Source: Edaphochlamys debaryana
Lineage: Eukaryota > Chlorophyta > Chlorophyceae > Chlamydomonadales
DNA: 64,000 bases
Assembly: GCA_016858145.1 (NCBI GenBank)
Contig: JAEHOE010000077.1
Coordinates: forward strand, 541,485-605,484
Direction of reading: 5' to 3'
The position numbers and the translations under genes are program-made. Shown here in pieces: positions 55,233-64,000 of the stretch; the stretch's first letter is position 1; each line of letters starts with the position of its first letter. The notes below the pieces were generated by a model. The model was not told where the DNA came from and ran no database searches. It saw only the letters and a list, made by a program, of their open reading frames with translations.

Positions 55233-57014
55233 TCGCGGCTGCGGCTGGCGCCGGTTCGACTTCCGCAGCCGGCCAGCTGGCTTGGATGGGAACAGAGAAG
55301 CGGTGCCCGCCGGCTTACGTGTGCATGTCAGCATGTGTGTCTCGGAGCAGGATTCGAATGCTTTAGTGGTTTGACGCGGTTTGATTGGGGTGCCAGGGGA
55401 CAGCGAGAGAGATGAGTGGAGAGGAGTGGAGAGGGGCGGAGAGGGGGATGGTTGGGAACGAAGCTGGGACAGAATGTAACCAAGCAGGGTGCGAGGGGGG
55501 GCTATCGAGACGGATAGATTTCCCAGGCCCGCTTTAGGAGGGGGGTATGCTTTTTGGCTCTGGCAGGAGGATGGCCACGACGGGAAATAACAAAGGGATC
55601 GCAGGATTCAGCTGGCTGCGAGGATTTGCTGAGTCATCGGGGCCCTGGCAGTACTAAAACTGGCTGACGTGTCGTTGGGCCCAGCGTGGGCCTGCCTTGG
55701 CCCGCCCGGGCCCGGTCACTGGAGAGGTGGCTGGGCTGCCACGGATTTACGGAGGGATTGGGCCCTGATGGTGAGGGCAGGCGCACTTCGGTTTACGCGC
55801 GCTATTTGGGCGGATGTGAGCTTGTGTGCTGGATGTGTTTGGGGCGGACCAGCGCGCTGAACACGTGCGATAGTCGAACCGGTATCGGTTCGTGGGTCTT
55901 CTTTCGGGGCCGGATGGTCTGGGGTTTACTCCTGGTCTAGCCCCTCCCTCATCACCGCTCTGCGCCTCCTAGCCCTGCAAGGGCTTGAGCTGCACACGCT
56001 CCTTCCTCCCCTAGCTCTGCTCTGTTGGCTTGGCTCCGGCCTTTCCGGACGCTGTCCTCTGTTTCTTTGGGGCCCTAATTGAGAGCACTGCGCTTGATAC
56101 TCTTCGTTGCTTGCAGGACCTATTCCTTGTGCGTGACGCTGACAGCTGAGTGCGCATTTCGGGGCGGATCGATTGGGTGCATGCCCCGCCACCCTTCGTG
56201 TGTTCGGGGCTTAGCGGTAGCCAAATGAAAGGATATCCTTCAAAGGCGCCTGGATCAAGGACGGGTTGAGCACATGCCACGCTTGCGCAGAGGCCTCTCA
56301 CCTCTCACCGGTATCCCTTGGCTGTGGCGCTAGGCCGTTTGGCGCCTGGGGCCTCCATCAAAGATGAACTGCTGTTGAATGGAGTGGTGCTCCGTGATTT
56401 CGGCTGTGCGGTTTCGGTTACATGTGTTCATGTGGTTAGGAAGGTACGAGAGGAGAGTGAGTACACGGGGGCGGGGTTCCCCGACGCAACAAGTCTGCTT
56501 ACTGATGAGCTCTGGTAGCCGTTGTGGCCCCACTCGTTCCAATTACTGAGGGGCCTGGCACACAAGCAGCAACAACCCAGCCAGAGCGGGGTGCTAGACA
56601 GGCTGATGAGGGCGGGGTGGCGGGGGCCGGAGCGCAGCTTAGCTCTGTCACCAAGGAGGGACTACCTGGGGCCACAGCAGTCCACGCGTTTCCGCGTGGC
56701 GGCCAAGGCGGGTCTCCTGGGCGCTGCTCCTCCGTTGCATGGGATGCAAAACGGCGTTCGGCGGGTACCTTGTTGCCTTACACTCAAAGTGGAAGCTGTC
56801 GAGAAGGGGCAAGGCGATCAAGGAGGGGGCGCACCCAGGCGGGGTTATGATAGGCAACGGGGCGGGGTGCGGGCGTGACAGGCGTGACGGTGCCATGGGT
56901 TCGGGACCGAACTCCGGAACCCAAATCCGGCTGCATTGCGCCCCGCCAACCCCTACACCAAGTGCGGATGCAAGTTACTTATACTAGGCCGTAGTCATTC
57001 CGGGGTAGATCGAA
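55233..57014. other. Intergenic region, 1.8 kb
   Basis: Holds the 3' end of the WSC-like transcript and the SET gene promoter. No domain, coding bias or RNA gene was recognised. Confidence 0.35.
55475..55479 (+). terminator. Candidate poly(A) signal TGTAA of the WSC-like gene
   Basis: TGTAA lies 243 bases past the stop codon, a usual distance for volvocine genes. Confidence 0.5.
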
Positions 57015-58935
57015 ATGGCGCCAGCCGTCGACGCTGATTGCGAGCGGCCAGCGGTGCACTGCCCAGCGACCTACCGGGCTCTCGCGGACAACTTCTCATC
57101 AAAAACAGTCTCTCCTTGGTGCGAGCACAGAAAGTGCTTGACGACAGGTCTGACGGGCCTGGGAAGCTTCCCGCGCGCATCATCAAGTCGAGACCATCTC
57201 ACGGTCAAACCTCTTGCAGGGCACAACGGAATCTTCGCCACGACCTCCTTCGCTGCCGGTGACGTGTTGTGCAAGTTTGGACACAGCGCGATCTACGAGC
57301 AACCGACGTACCAGACTCTTCAGGTGTGCCCTTCGCACCCGCCTGCCTGCCCCTGCGCTGCGCCTTCCCACCCCGCACCCGCCTGTCCGCCCCTGCGGGG
57401 GCCCATGCCTTGACACGGACGACCCCTGGTTGACCGCCCGAGCACGCCTCCTGCCCATACCACCCTCGGCAACTGGTGCCCCTGTCCGCCTCCGCCCCAG
57501 CTCCCGACTGGCCCTAACGGAGCGTGCGGGTTGGGCTGTAACATCTGTCTGTCTGCCACAGCCTTGTGTGGCCCCGCCCGACCCCGCCCGAACCCCCTTT
57601 GTCTGTTGAACCCTTGTGCGGGCACCTCCCTCCACCCACAGCCACCTTCCACGTGGGGTCAACGCCCCGTGACGCTGCCACCTGCCCCTGAGGACCCAGC
57701 TCCAGTCTCCCACCCCGCTCACGCGCGCACTGGCCCGACCCGACGCTTGCTCTTCTGCGGACCCAATCTGTCCCAAGCCGTACAACAACGGAGTCACTAA
57801 CCTCTCAAAAGCCTCCTAGAATGCCGACCCAGGGCCGGTCCGTTCCCCCTAACTTGCAGGTGGGCGCCTCCAAGCACATCCTGCTCTCCCCCGAGTGGCT
57901 CGAAAACACCAACCACAGGTGGGGGCGGGGGGGGCGAGGCTGGGCTGAGCGGGGCGGGGCTTGGCGGGGCTTGGCGGGGCTTGGCGGGGGGTGGTAGTGC
58001 ACGGCGGGTTCTGACCTTGGCGGACTGCGGGCGGGGCGGGGCGGGGCGGTTGCGTGTAAGCCCTCACCCCCGCCCTCCCCCGCTTCCCACCACGCCCCCT
58101 CTTCCCCCCCCCCAGCTGCGACCCCAACGTCTTCTTCAACACCGAGGCCTCCGCGCTGCTGGCGCTGCGGGCCATAGCGCCGGGCGACGAGCTGTGCTTC
58201 TTCTACCCCTCCACCGAGTGGGCCATGGGGGAGCCCTTCGCCTGCAGGTGGGGTGGGTGGGGTGGGGTGGTGGGTGGGTTGGCGGATCGTAGGTGGGCCG
58301 TGGGTGGGTGGGCGGGTGGGTGGGTGGGTATTCGGTTTCTTATGCATGTGTACGCACAGGTTTGAGTTTTGCGTGTTGGTACCGCAGAGCCCGTCGCCTG
58401 CAGGGGGGTGGGTGGCTGTGGCCGCAGAGCGAGGTGCACAGCCTTCCCCGACCCTTCCTGGGCGCCTTCGGAGGCCCGTACGCTTTCTGTGTGGGGCCGA
58501 GGGCAGTGACCTTCGCACTCTTGCCGTCTGGCCGTCCAGCCCGCGAGGGCCTGCGGACTGCCCCGACGCGCATCACCCCGATGCCCGTCAGCACATGGGC
58601 CGCGGCTGCAGCAAACCCAGCTCCCTGCGCGACTCCACCTCCCCCACCTCCCAACCCGGCCTCCAGACCCCACCTCCCAACCCTGCCTCTCAACCCCCCC
58701 TCACAACCCTCCGCCCCCCGCCCTTGGCCCCCCCCCCACGTGCAGGTGCGGCGCCGCCACGTGTCTGGGCCACGTGGCAGGGGCCTCCGCGCTCACGCCC
58801 CAGCAGCTGGAGGGCCGCCGCCTGACGCCCTACATCCAGCAGCGCCTGGCGGAGGCGGCAGCGGCTAAAGCGGCGACGGCGGAGGCGGCCAAAGCGGCTG
58901 AGGCGGCAGCGCCTGGCGGAGGCGGCAGCGGCTAA
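57015..58935 (+). CDS. Small SET-domain protein with post-SET cysteines (predicted lysine methyltransferase)
   Basis: Exons 57015-57323, 57860-57918, 58116-58247 and 58746-58935 join in phase to 229 residues. SET landmarks: HNGIFATTSFAAGDVLCKFG (N-terminal Gly motif), SPEWLENTNHSCDPNVFFNT with the NHSCDPN cofactor and active-site motif at residues 121-127, LRAIAPGDELCFFYPSTEW with the catalytic Tyr region, and a post-SET-like C-x-C-x4-C (residues 166-173). It is short for the family and lacks other domains; similar compact SET proteins act on histones or other proteins. The C-terminus is an Ala/Lys/Glu helix (RLAEAAAAKAATAEAAKAAE) ending in GGGGSG. The first 75 residues are not recognised, so the real start could be in a further exon. 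Confidence 0.75.
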
Positions 58936-58941
58936 AGCGGC
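58840..58941 (+). repeat. 67-bp offset duplication that supplies the SET gene stop codon
   Basis: A 35-bp segment CAGCGCCTGGCGGAGGCGGC plus AGCGGCTAAAGCGGC at 58840-58874 recurs exactly at 58907-58941. The offset of 67 is one more than a multiple of three, so GCTAAA (Ala-Lys) in the first copy is read as GGC-TAA (Gly-stop) in the second. GCGGC-type units continue to about 59060. Confidence 0.9.
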
Positions 58942-61344
58942 AGCGGCTAAAGCGGCAGAGGCGGCGGCGGCAGCGGAGGCGAAGCCATAGGCGGCAGACG
59001 CGCAGGCGGCAAGGGCGGTTGGCGGAGGCGGCAGCGGCGGAGGCGGCGGAGGCGGAGGCCACGTAGGCGGGCAACGGAGCCTAAGCCTTCGGGGCTTGTG
59101 AGTACCCCTTGCCGCTACAAATGGGAGCCACTGGCGGAGGCAGCCGCGGCAACTGCGACCGCAGAGGCGGAGAGCGGCACCTGAGCCTTCAGAGCGCGTG
59201 GGGTCGGGCAGAGGTCGGGCAGAGCTGTCGGGGCGGCGGCGCCGGAGGGGGCCGGCAGCAGGGCTTGCGTCTGCGAGCGGGCGCCAGGGGGGTGAGCGGG
59301 CGTTGGGCAGCGCCGCGTGAGGTTGGGCCTGGGGGGCCGTGCTCGTGCGGGGCATGGCCGGCGCTTGGCAGTCAGCGCCAAACGCCGCGGAGCACGTCAT
59401 CATGCATTTGCACGGTGGAGGGTGGAGGGTGGAGGGGAGGGGAGGGAGGGAGGGAGGGAAGGGCGCGGGCTCTGGTGGAGTGGAGCGGGGCGCCTGGCAC
59501 GGGCGGTGGCGGTGGCGGCGCCATGCATGCATGCGGTGCGTGCGGTGCGGGCGGTGCGGGCGGTGCGGGCGGTGCGTGTGAGCAGAGCGGCGGAGGACGG
59601 GGGGCAAGCAACACATCTCCACCGGAGGCGGGATACACTCGGACGCCGGGCGGAGGCGATTGAATGTGCGGAGGGAGCAGAAGGCGGCCGCCGCAGGCAC
59701 CGCTTTCCTGTCGAGGGGAAGGCCGTATCATGGCAGCGCGGCTCGCAGCGTGGGTGGCTGGCTGGCCAGAGAGAATGGGGAGGGCAGTCGCGAGCAACGC
59801 TTCCCAGTTAACTGTTGTGGAGACTGCAGGGTCAGGCGTGTGCGCATCGGTGGGCGGACGGGGGCTGGGGCAGGGGGGGGGGCTGCTTCGGACACGCGCT
59901 GCTGCACCGGGTGGGGCGTGTGTGGGGGGCTTGGCGGGGGAACCCCGACGTTGCGTGGCGAGGGTTATTATAGACAACGGGGCGTAGTGCCGCGGTGTTG
60001 GCGTCGCGTGATGTTGGCCAACGCAGAATGCCTGTGCCTGTGAACGGGGTACCTGGTCGCCGAAAGTGGCTTCCAGGCTGAAAGTCCCCGAGAAGCCCCG
60101 CTTACCTCGTCGTTTACCTGTGTGCTGCTGCTGTGCGTCCTCCGCTCCTGGCCCGCCATCGCCCGAGCCCGTTCGCGAGTTGCGCGCCCACGGAGGCCCA
60201 AGCGTCCCCACGTCCCACGGAGCCGAACCTGTGGGTAGTGAAGGTGTTGTCCCAGAGACGAAAGGGCAGAGCGTGAGCGGCCGAAGACTTGATAGCATGC
60301 CAGCGAGGTGAACAGGCGGACGGTGAAGGCCAGCGCGGCCAGTGTCTAGCAGGTAACCTAGGGCTCGGGCTATGGCGGTGTAGCCGGTGCGGCCACCTGC
60401 GCGGCAGGAAAGGGGCGGGGCAAAAACCGGCCGTACCCGGACCATGTGAAGTGCGAGCGGAACCCGGGGGGGCCGGTGCGGTGCGGTGCGATGCCGTGCA
60501 CGGGGGCTGACTAGAGACAGGGGGCGTGCGTGCTGGGGTGCAACGGGACTAAGGCAGTCGGCGGGCCATGAAGCGTGGCTCCCCACCGTCCGCAGTGAAC
60601 GGGGGCTCTCGGGGCTCTCGGGGCGCACCAGGGTCATAGTAAGTACCGCAGGGCCTTACATCACCTGTGGCGAGGGTGGGATCGAGGTGTGCGTGCGGTG
60701 TGCCCTTCGGGCGACGGGGGGCATAGCCCTCCCTGGCGGCTGTGGGTGGGTCGGACCGGGAGTGCTGGGCATACGGTACCTTGCGCTGTGCTGCGGGGGC
60801 CGGCATGCAGCGATGCAGGCCCCCTGACCCTGGGGCTGTCACACGAGGGCTGCTGTTGTGGTTCGGACTGGAGCATGGACCGTGGAGGTGCCGGATGGAG
60901 GGGTGGCGGCTGTCTGGATGGGGTGCTCCGATGGAGTAGGAGGCTGCGTAGGGCGTACCCCAAAGTGCCCACCGTCCCGTTCCCTCACCGGCCCTGCGCA
61001 TGGGTCTGCGCAAGGTGCGCCAAGGTGCGGTGCCAGACCCGGTTGCGCAGGGCCTCGACTCCCTGCTTGAGGGCCCCGGCCCAAGCCCATCCCGCGTGGC
61101 ACCACCGCACGCACGCCACCCGCGCATGCAGCTCAAAGCGCCGACCCTCAAGCACCGAACATAGCTACACACAGCACTTGCACCAACTCAATACATTTCC
61201 TTCACGCCCGTAGCCGCAGTCTGCGCGGGGAGCGCCCGCCCGCATCTCATGGCTTCAACCGGAGCACCTTCGCGCCGATAGCGCGCCAGCAGTAGCGTTA
61301 AGCAGTAGATCTGGGGCCTCTGGCTCCAGTGAGGCCCCGCGAAA
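58942..61344. other. Intergenic region, 2.4 kb
   Basis: Starts with GCGGCAGAGGCGG low-complexity sequence, then G-rich tracts (59405-59460) and GTGCGGGCG repeats (59535-59580). It includes the XPD promoter. Only a weak candidate frame on the minus strand (59372-60637) is noted separately. Confidence 0.35.
59372..60637 (-). CDS. Weak candidate: uninterrupted 421-codon frame
   Basis: A long minus-strand frame with no gene opposite to explain it. Composition is Pro/Arg/Ala/Ser-rich, only about 70 percent of sampled codons end in G or C (lower than the surrounding real genes), and no domain, signal or splice site was recognised. It is most likely chance in GC-rich DNA but is too long to ignore. 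Confidence 0.15.
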   Translation of the reverse strand: MTLVRPESPESPRSLRTVGSHASWPADCLSPVAPQHARPLSLVSPRARHRTAPHRPPRVPLALHMVRVRPVFAPPLSCRAGGRTGYTAIARALGYLLDTGRAGLHRPPVHLAGMLSSLRPLTLCPFVSGTTPSLPTGSAPWDVGTLGPPWARNSRTGSGDGGPGAEDAQQQHTGKRRGKRGFSGTFSLEATFGDQVPRSQAQAFCVGQHHATPTPRHYAPLSIITLATQRRGSPAKPPTHAPPGAAARVRSSPPPCPSPRPPTDAHTPDPAVSTTVNWEALLATALPILSGQPATHAASRAAMIRPSPRQESGACGGRLLLPPHIQSPPPGVRVYPASGGDVLLAPRPPPLCSHAPPAPPAPPAPHAPHACMAPPPPPPVPGAPLHSTRARALPSLPPSPPLHPPPSTVQMHDDVLRGVWR

Positions 61345-64000
61345 ATGAAGTTCAACCTCGAGGGCCTCACCGTGTACTTTCCCTATGAGTACATATACCC
61401 GGAGCAGTATCGCTACATGCTCGAGCTCAAGCGATCGCTCGATGCGAGGGGGCACTGCCTTCTGGAGGTGGGCGCGAGTGCACCCATCGGAAGCATTGCG
61501 ATTGCGAGCGGTCTGCCAGCGGGACCGCTCCGTCACAGAACGGGTTCGATCCCTCGGAAGCTGGAACGGGGTGAAGGGCACTAGCTGGGACGGCCGAGCT
61601 GCGGTGGAAGGGGCCCGTGCGGGTGGGGAGAGGGGGGTTGCTGGGCCTCACCCTGCCCCGCCCGCTCCCTCGCCTCCCTCGCCTCCCTCGCCTTCCTCGC
61701 CTGCACCCCTCGATTTGCCCCCCCCGCTCCGAACTCTCCCCCCCGGCCCCCCCTTGAACGCCCGCTTCCCCCCGGCCCCCAGATGCCCACGGGCACTGGC
61801 AAGACCATCACTCTGCTGTCGCTCATCACCTCGTACCAGCTGGCGCACAAGGAGGTGGGGGAGAGGGGTCGAGGCGGAGGGATTGAGGAGGGGAAGGGCG
61901 GGGAGGAGAGGGTAAACGGCGAGGGGGGGGGGCGCGTGCTCCCGTGTCGAAGTGCCTGCGGCCGTGCGGGCAGCCCTGGGCTCTGCACACGTCCTTGCTG
62001 CCTGGCTCCGTCCAACCAACCCAGTCCCTCCAAGCCCCCTCACCCACCAACAACCACCCTTCCCCTTCCCCCAGGTCGGCAAGCTCATCTACTGCACCCG
62101 TACGGTACCAGAGATGGAGAAGGCACGTGGGGGTCACATGGGATCACATGGGAGTCTGGGGGCCCGTGAGGGGGTTGGGAGGGTGGTGGTGGCTGGTGAC
62201 GTTTCGTCACAGACGGTGATACCCCCGCCTCGACGTGCCTCAACCCCCGTGCCTGCCTCCCCGCTCTTCACCCCTTGCCCCTCCCCCCTGCCCCCCCCGT
62301 CTCCCCCTCCTCCCCTCCTCCATACCCTCCTCCCCTCCTCCCCCCCTGTCAGGTCCTGTCCGAGCTGTCCGAGCTCGTGTCGTACAGATCTCAGCACCTG
62401 CCCCAGGGGGCGGGGTCGATCCTGGCGCTGGGGCTGAGCAGCCGGAAGAACCTGTGCGTGCACCCGCGCGTGGCGGGTGGGTGGTTGGGGCGGTTGGGAC
62501 GGTTGGGACGGTTGGAACGGTTATGGGCTGGTAGTTGAGCTTCGCTGTTGGTGTGGATTCCAGCAGGTCGCCTAGTTATGCTTGTAAGAAGTACTGGTAG
62601 CCTCTGCCGCCCACCTTACCCTGTCCCTGCCGTCCCCACCATCCGTCACCCACCATCCCATCCCCCACCACCCCATCCCCCCAAAGAGGAGGGCTCACGA
62701 GAGTCAGTGGACGCCGGCTGCCGCCGCCTCACCGCCAGCTGGGTCCGCGAGCGGGCCGCGGAGCGGCGGGGCGGCGGCGGCGGCGGCGGGGCCGGGGGCG
62801 AGGCCGGCGGCAGCGCGGACGGAGGCGGCGGCGGCGCGGGCGGCGGCGGCGGGGATGGGGGAGGGGGTGGTGTGGGGGACATTGAGCTGTGCGAGTTCTA
62901 CGAGGGTCACGAGCGGGCGGGAGCGGAAGCGCTCATGCCGCCAGGTGAGGGGGGAGGGGACACACGGTGGGGTTGGGGGGGGGTGCTAGGCGGGTTTGGG
63001 TTGAGGACCTGGTGAGGGGGCAGGGGTCCCTGGGGCCTCCCGCGGGGTGTTCAGGGCTGCTCGTGTAAAGGCCGAGAAAAGCGTAGGCGCGGTGATTCCG
63101 GCAGGGTGTGTGTGTGTGTGGGGCGGGGTGAGCTGACGTATCTGTAGCGGGCACGCGGAGGAGTGCGCCAGGAAGCCAGGACTGTCGGACGTCCAAACCT
63201 GGGGTCGCCGTGGGGCGGTGGGGTGGGCCGCCTGCAGCTTAGTGTTAGGCACCCACTCTTCCCGGCCTCCCCCCCTACCCCCCCACCTCAAGACGCTCGA
63301 AAACATGCCCCCCCTCCACCCCCCAAGGCGTGTACACGCTCTCCGACCTCCGCGACTTCGGCCGCAAGAAGGGCTGGTGCCCGTACTTCCTAGCGCGGCG
63401 CATGCTGGGCCTGGCCAACGTGGTGGTGTACAGGTGCGTTTGAGAACCTGTACGGCATTTGGATTGGATCCATCTGGAACCATTCCCGCATGGGGGTCAT
63501 GCTGGGGCTGGCCAACGCGGTCGCGTACGGGACGTGGATCGTGGATCAAGGAATCCTGGATCTGAGTGTGCGAAGATCTGGCAGGACGCAAGGTGTTTGC
63601 CCTGACTTCCATCCTCGGCCTCCCCCCCACCTTCCCTCAGCTACCAGTACATGCTGGACCCCAAGGTCTCGCAGGTGCGTGCGCGTCCGTACCGGTGTAC
63701 CAGTACGAGTGTGTGCCGTCCGTACCGGACTCCAGTAAAGGCATGTGTGCCGTACGGTCAAGAGTACGGTCGCGCTCATGACAGGCTGCGACTGCCCCTC
63801 CTGAGCGCACTGGTGCCGTAATGCGGCGTGAACTGGCCTTTCCCCCGCTCCCCGTCCCCCCTTCCTCTCCCCTTCCCGTGCCCCCCCCCCCAGCTCGTGT
63901 CCCGCGAGCTGGAGCGCGAGTGCTCTCCCCCGCCCACATCCGTCCACCACCCAGATCCAACCTGAATCCAGACCTTATCTCGTTCCCCCTCTTCTCCCCC
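61345..64000 (+). CDS. XPD: XPD/ERCC2 DNA helicase of TFIIH, 5' part (gene runs past the window end)
   Basis: Eight exons in phase: 61345-61467, 61783-61854, 62075-62122, 62353-62476, 62687-62944, 63328-63433, 63641-63674, 63894-63919, then an intron reaching the window end. It opens with [20 protein letters not shown], Walker [16 protein letters not shown] (residues 42-56), [19 protein letters not shown] (motif Ia), NLCVHPRV, and the Fe-S region: [60 protein letters not shown]. Three Fe-S cysteines are seen at 134, 191 and 226. XPD unwinds DNA in nucleotide excision repair and at promoters. A run of about 40 Gly/Ala-rich residues is inserted between the first two cysteines. The intron after exon 3 has a GC donor (AAG then GCACGT). 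Confidence 0.95.

Overview
The window is nuclear DNA of a volvocine green alga (a Chlamydomonas, Gonium or Volvox relative). The evidence is very high GC with strong G/C use at third codon positions, genes cut into many short exons by G-rich and C-rich introns, a pherophorin with Ser-Pro rods (a family known from volvocine walls and matrix), an octotricopeptide-type organelle protein, and TGTAA poly(A) signals. The species cannot be read from the sequence. Exon models were built by hand from splice sites and reading phase; no transcript or database was consulted.

Layout, left to right: (1) last two exons of a VPS39/VPS3-type tethering protein (+); (2) LINE remnants at 1.3-2.7 kb; (3) a pherophorin (+, 4.0-6.4 kb); (4) a palindromic MITE-like element (7.4 kb); (5) a 13-exon secreted GT77-like glycosyltransferase (-, 8.8-14.5 kb) whose introns carry two large minisatellites; (6) a LINE fragment and two related hAT-like non-autonomous elements (15.2-15.6 and 17.9-18.4 kb) on either side of an EF-hand, Cys-rich protein with a CaaX end (-, 16.0-17.5 kb); (7) a roughly 925-residue OPR-type protein (-, 19.4-25.1 kb); (8) a syntaxin-18/SYP81 Qa-SNARE (-, 26.1-29.1 kb); (9) divergent from it, a 21-exon transmembrane protein kinase (+, 30.0-37.9 kb); (10) a DNL-type zinc-finger protein (-, 40.2-42.5 kb); (11) an intronless TerC-family membrane protein (-, 44.4-45.4 kb); (12) an 18-exon secreted mosaic protein ending in a WSC-like domain (+, 46.7-55.2 kb); (13) a small SET-domain protein (+, 57.0-58.9 kb); (14) the 5' part of the XPD/ERCC2 helicase gene (+, from 61.3 kb), cut by the window end.

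The genes do not form one pathway. Several concern the secretory route and the extracellular matrix (pherophorin, GT77-like enzyme, Qa-SNARE, VPS39-like tether, WSC protein). Others serve organelles (OPR protein, DNL zinc finger, TerC) or the nucleus (SET, XPD).

The most unusual signal is at exon/intron borders. Six tandem or segmental duplications in three genes copy an exon end together with its splice site, so that many extra donors or acceptors lie inside introns. A dispersed element with core GTGTGTTTCG sits near intron ends, always turned so that its G-run faces the splice site. Together these suggest an active process of intron and splice-site multiplication in this genome.
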